A stretch of 64,000 nucleotides of DNA from CAIWHR01 sp963734575 (GTDB lineage Bacteria > Pseudomonadota > Gammaproteobacteria > Burkholderiales > Casimicrobiaceae), in assembly GCA_963734575.1 (NCBI GenBank), contig CAVTHT010000012.1:62001-126000 (forward strand). The letters are read 5' to 3'. The position numbers and the translations under genes were made by a program. Of the stretch, positions 19,013 to 27,440 are shown one piece after another (the stretch's first letter is position 1; the number at the start of each line of letters is the position of its first letter). The notes under the pieces are model-generated. The model saw only the letters and a list, made by a program, of their open reading frames with translations. It was not told where the DNA came from and did no database searches.

Positions 19013-20675
19013 GTGCAGCGCGAAGCGATGGAGTACGACGTGGTGGTGGTCGGTGGGGGCCCCGCCGGACTGGCCGCCGCGATCCGGCTGAAGCAGCTCG
19101 CTGCACAGGGCGGACGCGAAGTGAGCGTGTGCGTGCTCGAGAAGGGCTCCGAGATCGGCGCGCACATCCTCTCCGGCGCGGTCATGGATCCGCGCGCGCT
19201 TGAACGAGCTTCTGCCGCAGTGGCAGCAGCAAGGCGCGCCCCTCGACACGCCGGTGACCGACGATCGCTTCCTGATCCTCACCGCCGACAAGTCGTATCG
19301 GATCCCGAACGGGCTGCTGCCGCCGCTCATGAGCAATCACGGGATGTACATCGCGAGCCTCGGCAACGTGTGCCGCTGGCTTGGCCAGCAGGCCGAGGCG
19401 CTCGGCGTGGAGATCTATCCGGGCTTTCCCGCGACCGACGTCCTGTACGACGACGCCGGCGCGGTGCGCGGGGTCGTCACCGGCGACATGGGGGTGGCAC
19501 GCGACGGCTCGCACAAGCCCGAGTACCAGCCGGGCATGGAGCTGCACGCGAAATACACCCTGTTCGCGGAAGGTGCGCGCGGCTCGCTATCGCAGGCGCT
19601 CATGGCGCGCTTCAACCTGCGCGACGGCATCGATCCGCAGAAGTACGGCATCGGGGTCAAGGAGCTGTGGGAGGTCGCGCCGGCGCGGCATCAGCGCGGG
19701 CTCGTGATCCACACGCAGGGCTGGCCGCTCGACAGCCGCACGGGCGGCGGCTCGTTCGTCTACCACTTCGGCGAGAACCTCGTGTCGGTGGGCTTCGTCG
19801 TGCACCTCAACTACGAGAACCCGCACCTGTCGCCCTACGACGAATTCCAGCGGTTCAAGACGCACCCGGCGATCCGCGACACGTTCGCGGGCGGCAAGCG
19901 GCTGGCGTACGGCGCACGCGCCATCAACGAGGGCGGTCTGCAGTCCGTGCCGCGCCTCACGTTCCCCGGCGGCGCGCTGATCGGCTGTGCGGCGGGCTTC
20001 GTGAACCTGCCGCGGATCAAGGGCACGCACAACGCCGTCAAGACCGGGATGATGGGCGCGGAGTCCGTCTACGAGGCGCTCGCCGCGGGACGCGCGAACG
20101 ACGAGCCCGCCGGCTACGGCGACGCGTTTCGCAAGTCCTGGGTCTACGAGGACCTCTACAAGGTGCGCAACGTGAAGCCCGGCCTGAGCTGGGGCCTGTG
20201 GGCCGGCATGGCACACGGCGGTGCGCACATGTGGCTGAACGACGTCGGGCTCGGCGCACTGGTGCCGTGGACGCTGCGTCACAAGCAGGGGGATCACGAA
20301 AGCCTGCAGCCGGCGGCAGCCATGCCGCGCATCGAATACCCGAAGTACGACGGCGTTCTCACGTTCGACCGCATGTCCTCGGTGTTCCTCTCCAACACCA
20401 ACCACGAGGAGGACCAGCCGATCCATCTGCGCCTGCGCAACCCGGCCGTGCCCGTCGATGTCAACCTGAGGACGTACGGCGGACCGGAGCAGCTGTATTG
20501 TCCGGCGGGCGTGTACGAGTTCGTCCCCGACGAGTCCGCCGCCGGCGCGCTGCGCCTGCAGATCAACGCGCAGAACTGCGTCCACTGCAAGACCTGCGAT
20601 ATCAAGGATCCGCGCCAGAACATCCATTGGGTGCCGCCCGAGGGCGGTGGCGGCCCCAACTACCCGGGCATGTGA
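19013..20675 (+). CDS. Electron transfer flavoprotein:ubiquinone oxidoreductase (one frameshift)
   Basis: The product is about 553 residues. It oxidises reduced ETF and reduces ubiquinone at the inner membrane. The N-terminal FAD motif is VVVVGGGPAGLAAAIRLKQL. After one indel near 19,200 come EIYPGFPATDVLYDD and the helical region, and the C-terminal 4Fe-4S site CVHCKTCDIKDPRQNI is complete. I chose GTG 19013 because VQREAMEYDVVVVGG matches the usual family start; ATG 19028 is the alternative. A TATACT at 18962 could be its -10 element. The etfBA genes are elsewhere, at 38,244-39,981. Confidence 0.94.
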
Positions 20676-20738
20676 CCGCGGCAGGCCCGACCGGCCGGCG
20701 GCACGTGCCGCGACCAAGGCCCTGAACGTGCATCGACG

Positions 20739-21125
20739 ATGACCGGCCCGCTCCCGGAAGACCTGCGGCGTTTCATCCTGACGAGCGTGCCCTCGGTGCC
20801 TTTCGTCGAGGCCCTGCTGCTCTTTCGCGCCGCGGGCGCTGCGCCGCTTGGCACCAGCGACATCGCGCGCCGCCTGTACGTCGCGGAAGCCGCCGCCGCC
20901 GAGGTCGTGCGCCAGCTGCAATCGTCGGGCATCGTCCAGCCGGTGGACACGCCGGCACCGGCGCACCGGTACGCGCCGGCCACGCCGGAACTCGGGGCCC
21001 TGCTCGACAACCTCGCGGCTTTCTACTCGACCCACCTCGTGCAGGTGACGGACATGATCCACTCCACCACCGCGCGGAAGGCGACCCAGTTCGCCGACGC
21101 GTTCCGGCTGCGAAAGGATGCGTGA
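20739..21125 (+). CDS. Putative winged-helix DNA-binding protein
   Basis: The protein has 128 residues and I recognise no named family. Residues about 35-65 (GTSDIARRLYVAEAAAAEVV) have the spacing of a helix-turn-helix, followed by RYAPATPELGALLDNLAAFY, a pattern common in MarR/PadR-like winged-helix proteins. It is followed within 2 bases by a pair of small membrane protein genes in the same direction. This gives a possible regulator-plus-membrane module. No ligand-binding residues can be named. Confidence 0.65.
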   Translation: MTGPLPEDLRRFILTSVPSVPFVEALLLFRAAGAAPLGTSDIARRLYVAEAAAAEVVRQLQSSGIVQPVDTPAPAHRYAPATPELGALLDNLAAFYSTHLVQVTDMIHSTTARKATQFADAFRLRKDA

Positions 21126-21126
21126 C

Positions 21127-21384
21127 ATGGCGCTGCTCATCTACTCGCTGTGCATGCTCACGAGTCTCGCGTGCGCCGCCCTCCTGCTGCGCGGCTGGCA
21201 GCAGACGCGCGCGCGCCTGCTGCTGTGGAGCGGCCTGTGCTTCGCCGGGCTCACGTTCAACAACCTGATGCTGATCCTGGACCGCGTGATCTATCCCGAC
21301 GTCGACCTGCTCACGGCACGCCTGTGGATCGCGCTGATCGCGCTGCTGCTCCTGCTGTTCGGACTCGTATGGGAGAGCGAATGA
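21127..21384 (+). CDS. DUF5985-like small membrane protein (first of a pair)
   Basis: The protein has 85 residues and three predicted membrane helices: LLIYSLCMLTSLACAALLL, LLWSGLCFAGLTFNNLMLIL and IALIALLLLLFGLVW. This pattern fits the DUF5985 family of small bacterial membrane proteins. The stop overlaps the next start (ATGA at 21381), so the two are coupled and may form one complex. Function is unknown. Confidence 0.72.
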   Translation: MALLIYSLCMLTSLACAALLLRGWQQTRARLLLWSGLCFAGLTFNNLMLILDRVIYPDVDLLTARLWIALIALLLLLFGLVWESE

Positions 21385-21656
21385 GCGCGATGAACGACAT
21401 CCTCGTCGGCGGGATTGCCGTCGCGTCGCTGCTGGCGGGCCTTTTCTTCCTGCGCTTCTGGCGCGTCACGCGGGACCGCTTCTTCCTCTTCTTCGCGATC
21501 GCATTCTGGATCGAGGGCGCGCATCGCGTCCTCATCCAGGAGTGGATCGGCCCGGACGAGGCATCGCCGCTTGCCTACCTCCCGCGCCTCGTCGCGTACG
21601 GCCTCATCATCGCGGCGGTGATCGACAAGAATCGAGCGCGGCGGCGCGGCGACTGA
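21381..21656 (+). CDS. DUF5985-like small membrane protein (second of a pair)
   Basis: The protein has 91 residues and again three hydrophobic segments, including LVGGIAVASLLAGLFFLRFW and LVAYGLIIAAVI. FFLFFAIAFWIEGAHRVLI aligns by eye with LLLWSGLCFAGLTFNNLML of the preceding gene, so the two are probably ancient duplicates. No signal peptide or catalytic motif is visible. It ends 44 bases before the convergent ROK gene. Confidence 0.72.
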   Translation: MSAMNDILVGGIAVASLLAGLFFLRFWRVTRDRFFLFFAIAFWIEGAHRVLIQEWIGPDEASPLAYLPRLVAYGLIIAAVIDKNRARRRGD

Positions 21657-21700
21657 ATCGCCTGGCGCTCGCGCGGCGCCTCCTACGGCCGCGCGCGGGC

Positions 21701-22618
21701 TCAGCGCGCGAGCCGCGCTCCCAGCCAGGCGGCGCCGCGCACGCCGCTCGAATCGCCGTGCCGGTGCCGCACGATGCGCGTATCGACGCGATCGGAGAAC
21801 ACCCACCGGCCAAGGAGCCGCGGCACCGTCTCGTACAGGCGCACGATGTTCGACATGCCGCCGCCCAGCACGATCACGTCGGGGTCGAGGATGTTGATGA
21901 CGTGCGCGAGCGCACGTGCCAGGCGCTCCTCGTAGCGTTGCAGCGTCGCCTCGCAGTCGGGATCGCCCTCCGTCATCCGCTGCACGATCTCCGGCGCGAC
22001 CAGCGCCTCGCCCGTGCGCAGGCGGTGGTCGCGTTCCATGCCCGGTCCGGCGACGAACGTTTCCACGCAACCGTTCTTGCCGCAGAAGCAGGCGGGACCC
22101 GGCCGCTCGTCGTCACGTGGCCAGGGCAGCGGGTTGTGTCCCCACTCGCCCGCGATGCCGTTGGGCCCGGTGAGCACCTGACCGCGCACGACGATGCCGC
22201 TGCCTACGCCCGTGCCGAGGATGACGCCGAACACGACCTCGGCGCCGGTCCCCGCGCCATCCGTCGCCTCCGATAGCGCGAAGCAGTTCGCGTCGTTGGT
22301 GAGCACGATCTCCCGGTCGAGCAGTGCCTCGAGGTCGATCTGCAGCGGCTGTCCATTGAGGCACACGGAGTTGGATCCACGCAGCAATCCGGTAGCGCGC
22401 GACGCGGATCCCGGCGTGCCGATGCCGACGGTCGCGAGGCCCAGCCCCGCCTCGGTGTCGCGCACGAGCGCCACGATGGTCGCGAGGATCGCGCGATAGT
22501 CCTCGCGCGGGGTGGGCACCCGCCGCCGCACGAGCTCGCGTCCCGCTTGGTCGAGCGCGACGATCTCGATCTTGGTGCCGCCGAGATCGATGCCGATGCG
22601 CGCGCCGCCGGGATTCAT
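21701..22618 (-). CDS. ROK-family sugar kinase, fructokinase-like
   Basis: The protein has 305 residues. ROK kinases phosphorylate hexoses with ATP. The N-terminal phosphate loop is IGIDLGGTKIEIVAL, the substrate segment LTNDANCFALSEA contains the catalytic Asp, and the zinc site is CFCGKNGCVE preceded by GEWGHNPLP. Near the C-terminus VIVLGGGMSN is also diagnostic. Length and GEWGHNPLP favour fructokinase/NagK-like members over transcriptional repressors, since no helix-turn-helix domain is present. The natural sugar is not certain. Confidence 0.93.
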   Translation of the reverse strand: MNPGGARIGIDLGGTKIEIVALDQAGRELVRRRVPTPREDYRAILATIVALVRDTEAGLGLATVGIGTPGSASRATGLLRGSNSVCLNGQPLQIDLEALLDREIVLTNDANCFALSEATDGAGTGAEVVFGVILGTGVGSGIVVRGQVLTGPNGIAGEWGHNPLPWPRDDERPGPACFCGKNGCVETFVAGPGMERDHRLRTGEALVAPEIVQRMTEGDPDCEATLQRYEERLARALAHVINILDPDVIVLGGGMSNIVRLYETVPRLLGRWVFSDRVDTRIVRHRHGDSSGVRGAAWLGARLAR

Positions 22619-22738
22619 CGCGCGCGCCTTTTCCCTGCACCGTGTCGGCCGGCGCCGACAAGCGATGCAGACAGGAGCGGATAACCGCCGCGACGACGCG
22701 TGGGCACAGTGGCTGCGTATCGAACGGGGAGAACCAGG

Positions 22739-23032
22739 ATGTCCAGGGACAACATGCGGTGCTATGTCGAACGTGATGGAAACGGCTGGAAATCATACTG
22801 CGTCGACGTCGACCTGAGTGCGCCGGGCAACACGCCAGACCAGGCGCGGCGCGCGCTGGAGCGGGAGCTCGAGCACTACTGCCACGAGCGCGACGACGGG
22901 AGCACGGTACGCCGCGCGCCGCTACGGCGCCAGCTGGCCTGGTGGCTTGCATGGCTGCGCGGCGGCGCGGGCCCGGACGGCCTGTGTTATGTTTTCCGGG
23001 TCCCGCCGCAGATGCTGACAGGTCTGGCCTAG
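22739..23032 (+). CDS. Small protein with HicB-like fold (hypothetical)
   Basis: The protein has 97 residues. The first 50 residues (MRCYVERDGNGWKSYCVDVD and then TPDQARRALERELEHY) follow the HicB-type pattern of a small beta-alpha domain that often binds partner toxins or RNA. No HicA toxin gene is next to it, and no HicB C-terminal DNA-binding domain is evident, so I do not call it an antitoxin. The start ATG 22739 has GGGGAGAA upstream. A clear terminator follows the stop. Confidence 0.6.
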   Translation: MSRDNMRCYVERDGNGWKSYCVDVDLSAPGNTPDQARRALERELEHYCHERDDGSTVRRAPLRRQLAWWLAWLRGGAGPDGLCYVFRVPPQMLTGLA

Positions 23033-23037
23033 CCGCG

Positions 23038-23062
23038 AACCGGGCTTTCTGCCCGGTTTTTT
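23038..23062 (+). terminator. Rho-independent terminator
   Basis: An 8-bp stem AACCGGGC / GCCCGGTT with a TTTCT loop runs directly into a T tract. It lies 5 bases after the stop of the HicB-like gene and is the most convincing terminator in the window. Confidence 0.88.
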
Positions 23063-23157
23063 CGGGCGCACATCACGGCCGGCGCATGGAACACGGTGCG
23101 CCGTGGCCCTGTTGGCCAGCGTGCCTGCATTCAACCTCAAGCATCCGCGAGCCCGCC

Positions 23158-23892
23158 ATGCATGCCCCGCCAGCGGCCGATCGTACGCAGGAATGGTTCG
23201 TGCCGCGCTTCGGCCCGGCCCGGTTTCGCGCGTTCGTCGGGCTGCTGTTCCTCCCCTACACCGGCATGGTGCTTTCGTTCACCGTGCTTGGCGCATTGCT
23301 CGCGCCACGGGTGGACTGGGAGCGCGTCGGCGCCATGCTCGTCATCTATGCCCTGGCCCTCGGGGTCGGTGCGCACGCACTCGACGCGCTGGGCAGTCGC
23401 GCACGCAAGCCGTGGGGCACGATGTTCGGACCGACGGCGCTCAAGGTTCTTGCCGCCGTGTCCCTCATCGGCGCGTACGCGATCGGGGCGTGGTACATGC
23501 AGCGCTATGCGCCGCTCCTCTGGCCGATCGCGATCGCCGAAGGATTCTTCGTGCTCGCATACAACCTCGAATGGTTCGGCGGCCGCTTCCATACCGATCG
23601 CTGGTTCGCGTTCTCCTGGGGCGCGCTGCCCGCGCTCGCCGGCTATCTCATGCAGACCAACCGCGTGAGCGTCGCAGCGCTCCTGCTCGCCATGGCCACC
23701 GCCGCGCTGAGCATGGTCGAGATCAAGGCGTCGCGACCCTACAAGGCGCTCAAGGCGGCGCAGCGCGACGGCATCGCCATCGATGGCGCCACGGCCGCAT
23801 CGCTCCAGTCCATCCTGCAGGGCGTGAGCCTCGGTACCATCCTGTTGACACTGGCGCTGGCGCTCGCGCGCTGGCTGGAGTCCGCGGCATGA
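23158..23892 (+). CDS. Polytopic membrane protein, possibly UbiA-like
   Basis: The protein has 244 residues and about six or seven hydrophobic helices. Its size and layout resemble the UbiA prenyltransferase superfamily, but I cannot find the two canonical Asp-rich motifs (NDxxDxxxD); only HALDALGSRARKPWG in the second helix region recalls the first. The stop overlaps the start of a polyprenyl synthetase gene (ATGA, 23889). That coupling supports a prenyl-substrate role as inference only. Alternatives are a generic membrane protein or an uncharacterised UbiA-like subfamily. Confidence 0.55.
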   Translation: MHAPPAADRTQEWFVPRFGPARFRAFVGLLFLPYTGMVLSFTVLGALLAPRVDWERVGAMLVIYALALGVGAHALDALGSRARKPWGTMFGPTALKVLAAVSLIGAYAIGAWYMQRYAPLLWPIAIAEGFFVLAYNLEWFGGRFHTDRWFAFSWGALPALAGYLMQTNRVSVAALLLAMATAALSMVEIKASRPYKALKAAQRDGIAIDGATAASLQSILQGVSLGTILLTLALALARWLESAA

Positions 23893-24851
23893 CCACGGCC
23901 GACGACGCGGGCCTGCGCGCGCACTGGCAGGCGATCAAAGCGCGGTTCGACGCGGAAGCACCACGCTGGGTGGCGCAGTTCTTCGCGGCGTCCGCCGGCC
24001 ACGATCTCCCGCTCATCGAACGCCTCGTCGTCGATGGGAAGACGGCGCGGGGCTGCCTGGCCTGTCTCGTCTGCGAGGCGCTCGGCGGTGAGGTGGCGGA
24101 CGTGATGCCTAGGGCGGTGCTGCTCGAATGCGTGCAGGCGGCAACCCTCGTGCACGACGACGTCGTCGACGGCGATGCCCTGCGTCGCGACCGCCCTGCG
24201 GTCTGGACCGTGCTCGGCGCGCGCCGCGCCGTGCTGCTGGGCGATCTCATGTTCGCGACGGCGCTCATGCAGGCGTCCCGTCTCGGCCACGCCGATGTCA
24301 CCACCCTCGCGGAGGCGATCGCCACGGTCGCCGGAGGTGCCTACCGCGAGCCCCTCGATGGCGCGGAGCTCGCGCGTGTGACGGCGTCGCGCGGCGCAGC
24401 AACGCTCTACGAGCGCGTCGTGCACTGCAAGACCGGCGCACTGTTCGGCGTCGCCGGCACGCTGGGGGCGATTGCCGCAGGCGCCGACGCGACGCGCCTC
24501 GAGGCGGCACGCGCCTTCGCCACGCGCGTGGGCGAGGCGTACCAGATGGCGGACGACATCGAAGACCTCCTCGGGCCCGCGCTGGGCGAGAACGCGCCGC
24601 AAAAGCTCGCGGCGCTCGCTACATTGCGCGCGCATTTCGCGGCAACACGCAACCGCATGTCGCCTGCATTCACCGCTGCCGATGCCGGCAACGCGGTCTC
24701 CGATGCGCTGCGTCCGCATCTGAAGCGCGAGATCCGCGACCGGGTGCGGCTCGCCCGCAGCGCGATCGACACCTTCGCGACCGGCACGGCGGCCGCCTGG
24801 CTGCACGCCGCTCCAGGCTTCATCGTCAACCTGCAGACGCCGTTCCGCTGA
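23889..24851 (+). CDS. Polyprenyl synthetase family protein
   Basis: The protein has 320 residues. Chain-elongating prenyl transferases add isopentenyl diphosphate to an allylic diphosphate. The first Asp-rich motif is complete as HDDVVDGD near residue 89 and the second is DDIED near residue 221, with KTGALFGVAG in between, so the enzyme looks active. The region after the second motif is more divergent than in octaprenyl or farnesyl synthases. It is coupled to the upstream membrane protein and convergent with a UbiE-like methyltransferase gene 12 bases away. The product chain length cannot be read from sequence. Confidence 0.87.
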   Translation: MTTADDAGLRAHWQAIKARFDAEAPRWVAQFFAASAGHDLPLIERLVVDGKTARGCLACLVCEALGGEVADVMPRAVLLECVQAATLVHDDVVDGDALRRDRPAVWTVLGARRAVLLGDLMFATALMQASRLGHADVTTLAEAIATVAGGAYREPLDGAELARVTASRGAATLYERVVHCKTGALFGVAGTLGAIAAGADATRLEAARAFATRVGEAYQMADDIEDLLGPALGENAPQKLAALATLRAHFAATRNRMSPAFTAADAGNAVSDALRPHLKREIRDRVRLARSAIDTFATGTAAAWLHAAPGFIVNLQTPFR

Positions 24852-24863
24852 GGCGGAGGAGTG

Positions 24864-25592
24864 CTAGGGCTTGCGCGCAGTGACGAGCGCGGAGCCACAG
24901 AGCGTCAGGTATTCCACGCGCACGTTGGCAAACCCCTGCTCGCGCAGCAGCGCCGGCAACTCCTCGAGCCAGCGCGTTTCCTCGATGAGACGCGGCAGGC
25001 CGTCATAGATCTCGCGCCAGGCGGGCACCGCGCGCGCGACGGTGTGCTGCATCAGGAAGAAGTAGGCGCGCCAGATCGAGCGCAGCACGCGGCCGGGCGG
25101 CAGCGTGAAATCGTGCATCATCACGAGGCCGCCCCGGCGCAGCATGCCGTGGTTGCGCGCCACGAGCGTGGGCAGGTCGGCGTACTTCGCGAGATAGGAC
25201 GAGGTGATGCAGTCGAAGGGCTCGTCACTCGCGAAGTCCTCCGCGCGACTCAGCACCAGCGACACATCCTGCGGGGTTTCCCGCGCGAGCTTGGCACGTG
25301 CGAACTGGAGGTATTCGTCGCGCAGCTCGACGCCGACGACCTGCGCCTGCGGACGTGCGCGAGCGATGGCGAGGGTGGAGATGCCGGTGCCGCAGGCGAG
25401 ATCGAGAATGCGGCGCGCACGCGCCGGGATCTCCCGCACCATGCGCCGCTTCCACAGGCGATCGATCCCGAGCGTCGCCCAGTGCACCATGCGGTCATAC
25501 GTCGACCCCGTGCCATCGAAGAAGCGCTCGACGAGCGCGATGCGGTCATGCTCGCCCGCAGCCGCGCGCGCCGGCACGACCGCGTCCCCCAC
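24864..25592 (-). CDS. UbiE/COQ5-like SAM-dependent methyltransferase
   Basis: The protein has 242 residues. Motif I is RILDLACGTGISTLAIARA near residue 60, with GVELRDEYLQFAR for motif II; LRRGGLVMMHDFTLPPG near residue 155 matches the LKPGG...EF region of quinone methyltransferases. RFFDGTGSTYDRM near the N-terminus is also UbiE-like. The start at GTG 25592 is just 3 bases after the stop of a 64-residue ORF. Together with the neighbouring prenyl genes it could modify a prenylated lipid, but the true substrate is unknown. Confidence 0.83.
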   Translation of the reverse strand: MGDAVVPARAAAGEHDRIALVERFFDGTGSTYDRMVHWATLGIDRLWKRRMVREIPARARRILDLACGTGISTLAIARARPQAQVVGVELRDEYLQFARAKLARETPQDVSLVLSRAEDFASDEPFDCITSSYLAKYADLPTLVARNHGMLRRGGLVMMHDFTLPPGRVLRSIWRAYFFLMQHTVARAVPAWREIYDGLPRLIEETRWLEELPALLREQGFANVRVEYLTLCGSALVTARKP

Positions 25593-25595
25593 GCT

Positions 25596-25790
25596 TCAGG
25601 CCTTCGACCGCTGGCGGCCGGAGGTGATCTCGCCCGGGAGCACCGTGTCGGGCGTGGATCCGCGCAAGTCCGCAGGACCGGCCTCCTCGGCATCGTGGGG
25701 CGTGCCGATCAGCTCGGTGTCGCCATCGAGGACCTGCGCCTTCTTCGGCGTGGTGACCAGCGAGAATTCGTAACGGACGCCGCAGCTCAT
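25596..25790 (-). CDS. 64-residue hypothetical protein upstream of methyltransferase
   Basis: I recognise no family. It begins MSCGVRYEFSLVTTPKKAQV and is followed by an acidic, Pro- and Thr-rich tail. GGGAGAAG directly precedes ATG 25790, and its stop lies 3 bases before the methyltransferase GTG. Both observations support a real, co-transcribed gene. There is no signal peptide or membrane segment. Confidence 0.6.
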   Translation of the reverse strand: MSCGVRYEFSLVTTPKKAQVLDGDTELIGTPHDAEEAGPADLRGSTPDTVLPGEITSGRQRSKA

Positions 25791-25915
25791 TCTTCTCTCC
25801 CGTTTGCTTCGCAACCCGCGCACACGCGCGGCAGCACCAGCTTGCGCCTTTCCGCGCGCATGCGCCGTAGGCGTTGCCGCGGGCGCGCGGTAGGACCGGG
25901 CCTACGGCGCGCGCA

Positions 25916-26218
25916 TCAGCGATGCGTCGTCACCAGCCACGACTGCGCATAGTCCACCGCGTCGATGCGCTCGAAACCCGCGAGCGTGAACGCCAGCGGG
26001 CTCATGGCCATGATCGCCGGATCGTAGAGCGGTGGCAACTGATCCGGCGCGGTGGGACGGTCGGCATCGAGCAATCGCGCCATGCGCACGTACCGCCGGA
26101 GCTCCTCGTCGAAGACCTGCTCGACGCGGAGGTCGCCCATCGCGCGCTCCCGGTTGGCGAGCTCGCGTCGCGGCAGGGCCCGCCCCTGATAACGCATGCG
26201 GACGACGGTGAAGCGCAT
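25916..26218 (-). CDS. Hypothetical protein, about 100 residues
   Basis: The protein has 100 residues and no recognised domain. It is a soluble, Arg-rich sequence: MRFTVVRMRYQGRALPRREL at the start and LYDPAIMAMSPLAFTLAGFE near the end. I chose ATG 26218; the open frame continues upstream, but that part is low-complexity and overlaps the probable promoter of the divergent CbiM-like gene. Composition and third-position GC look like those of a coding region. Function is unknown. Confidence 0.5.
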   Translation of the reverse strand: MRFTVVRMRYQGRALPRRELANRERAMGDLRVEQVFDEELRRYVRMARLLDADRPTAPDQLPPLYDPAIMAMSPLAFTLAGFERIDAVDYAQSWLVTTHR

Positions 26219-26426
26219 TGGGCCCGATACCGTATGGATGTACGGCATTGTACCGCGGGATGTTGGCAGCACCGAATCCTGCGCGATCCGTCGGGCACGC
26301 GGCACGTTTGTCGCTACGTATGCGGCAGAACGCGCGTGCACACGCACTACCGATTGCGTGCCACCGGCCCGGACGCAAATCTTTCCCGGGCCTGCGCAAA
26401 CTTTACGACGGACGGGACGACGAACG

Positions 26427-27071
26427 ATGGACCTTGCTGCAGCGGCGTTGCCATCCTGGGTGGCCGGTGCCGGCTGGGTGCTCTCGCTGTCGGTACTCGC
26501 GGTCGCGATGGTGCTCGCACCGTGGCGCCGCCTTCATGAAGACCCGGATGCGCACGTGTGGTGCGGGGGCGTGCTGTGCCTCTTTGCCTTGTGGCACGCG
26601 CAACCGGCGCCGTTGCAGGGTCTGCACGTGCATCTTCTGGGCGTTGCCGCGTACGTATTGCTCGTCGGACCATCGCTCGCCCTGGCCGGCTGCGCGCTCG
26701 CGGTGGCGGCCGGATTCGCCGTGGCCCCCGCCGCCTGGCTGAACGCGGGGACGACCTATGCCGTGCTCGCGCTCGTGCCGGTCGCAGTGACCGTCGTCGT
26801 GCGCAACGCACTGCGGCCGTGGCTGCGCACGCCCGCGTTCGTGCGCGTGCTGGTCACCGCATGGACGGGTGGAGCACTCTCGTTCGCAGCTTCGGAGGTG
26901 CTGCGCTATGCCATGACGATGCCCGCTGCGAACGACGTGTTCGCGCCGGCGGCCGCCGACGTGTGGACGGCCCTCGCCTGCCTCGCCTCCGCCGAGGCGA
27001 TGCTGACGGGGATGGTGCTGACGCTCTTCTTCGTGAGCGGTCGCGGGCTCGCCCGCGACCCGTGGCATTGA
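26427..27071 (+). CDS. CbiM-like energy-coupling-factor permease homologue
   Basis: The protein has 214 residues and six or so membrane helices. HVHLLGVAAYVLLVGPSLAL resembles the small proteobacterial relatives of CbiM/NikM, with His residues at about positions 70-72 in the region that would bind metal. SAEAMLTGMVLTLFFV near the end matches the conserved AEAxxxG helix. CbiM proteins bind cobalt or nickel for ECF uptake systems. No ATPase or transmembrane coupling gene is adjacent, so it is either an orphan component or a stand-alone transporter. Confidence 0.72.
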   Translation: MDLAAAALPSWVAGAGWVLSLSVLAVAMVLAPWRRLHEDPDAHVWCGGVLCLFALWHAQPAPLQGLHVHLLGVAAYVLLVGPSLALAGCALAVAAGFAVAPAAWLNAGTTYAVLALVPVAVTVVVRNALRPWLRTPAFVRVLVTAWTGGALSFAASEVLRYAMTMPAANDVFAPAAADVWTALACLASAEAMLTGMVLTLFFVSGRGLARDPWH

Positions 27072-27103
27072 CGCGCGCCGGGTCTGCTCGCGCGCTCAGC
27101 GGA

Positions 27104-27184
27104 TCACGTGCAGCCGCGCAGCAGGAAGATCACGAGCAGTACCGGGATCGGGATGCCGAGCAGCCACAGCAGGATGTAGCCCAT
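27104..27184 (-). CDS. 26-residue membrane microprotein
   Basis: The very short ORF MGYILLWLLGIPIPVLLVIF continues for six more residues, ending in RGCT. It is one hydrophobic helix with a basic/cysteine end. AGGAAGGAAAG lies just upstream of ATG 27184, a strong ribosome site that decides this start; a longer in-frame start at 27256 would give 50 residues. I recall near-identical short membrane proteins in other proteobacteria, but cannot name a family. The rest of the 27,072-27,440 gap contains no other gene. Confidence 0.6.
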   Translation of the reverse strand: MGYILLWLLGIPIPVLLVIFLLRGCT

Positions 27185-27440
27185 CTTTCCTTCCTGCATG
27201 GCGCGGGGCTGGGTGAACCGCTGCAAACGGTTGCGCCACGTTCTTGCTGCCTTCATGTTCGTCGCTCCTTGTCGTTTGTCTCCGATGCGGCGCGCGGCAC
27301 GCGGGCCGTGCGCTCCGTCAGCGACGATCCTTCAGCAAGAACCGTGCACACGCCGGGGCCGCGGCCCGTGGCACGCGTTTCGCTGATGCCTTCGTGCCGG
27401 AGCCCTGGCTCCCTGCGCTCCGGCTCGACGCGCCGGCCGC

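Noticed and set aside
16467..19091. An 874-codon open frame on the plus strand
   Set aside because: It is antisense to the thioesterase and membrane iron-sulfur genes, both of which have full family motifs; only its last part coincides with the real start of ETF-QO.
22739..23032. HicAB toxin-antitoxin system
   Set aside because: Only a HicB-like N-terminal pattern is visible; no HicA-sized partner gene lies on either side.
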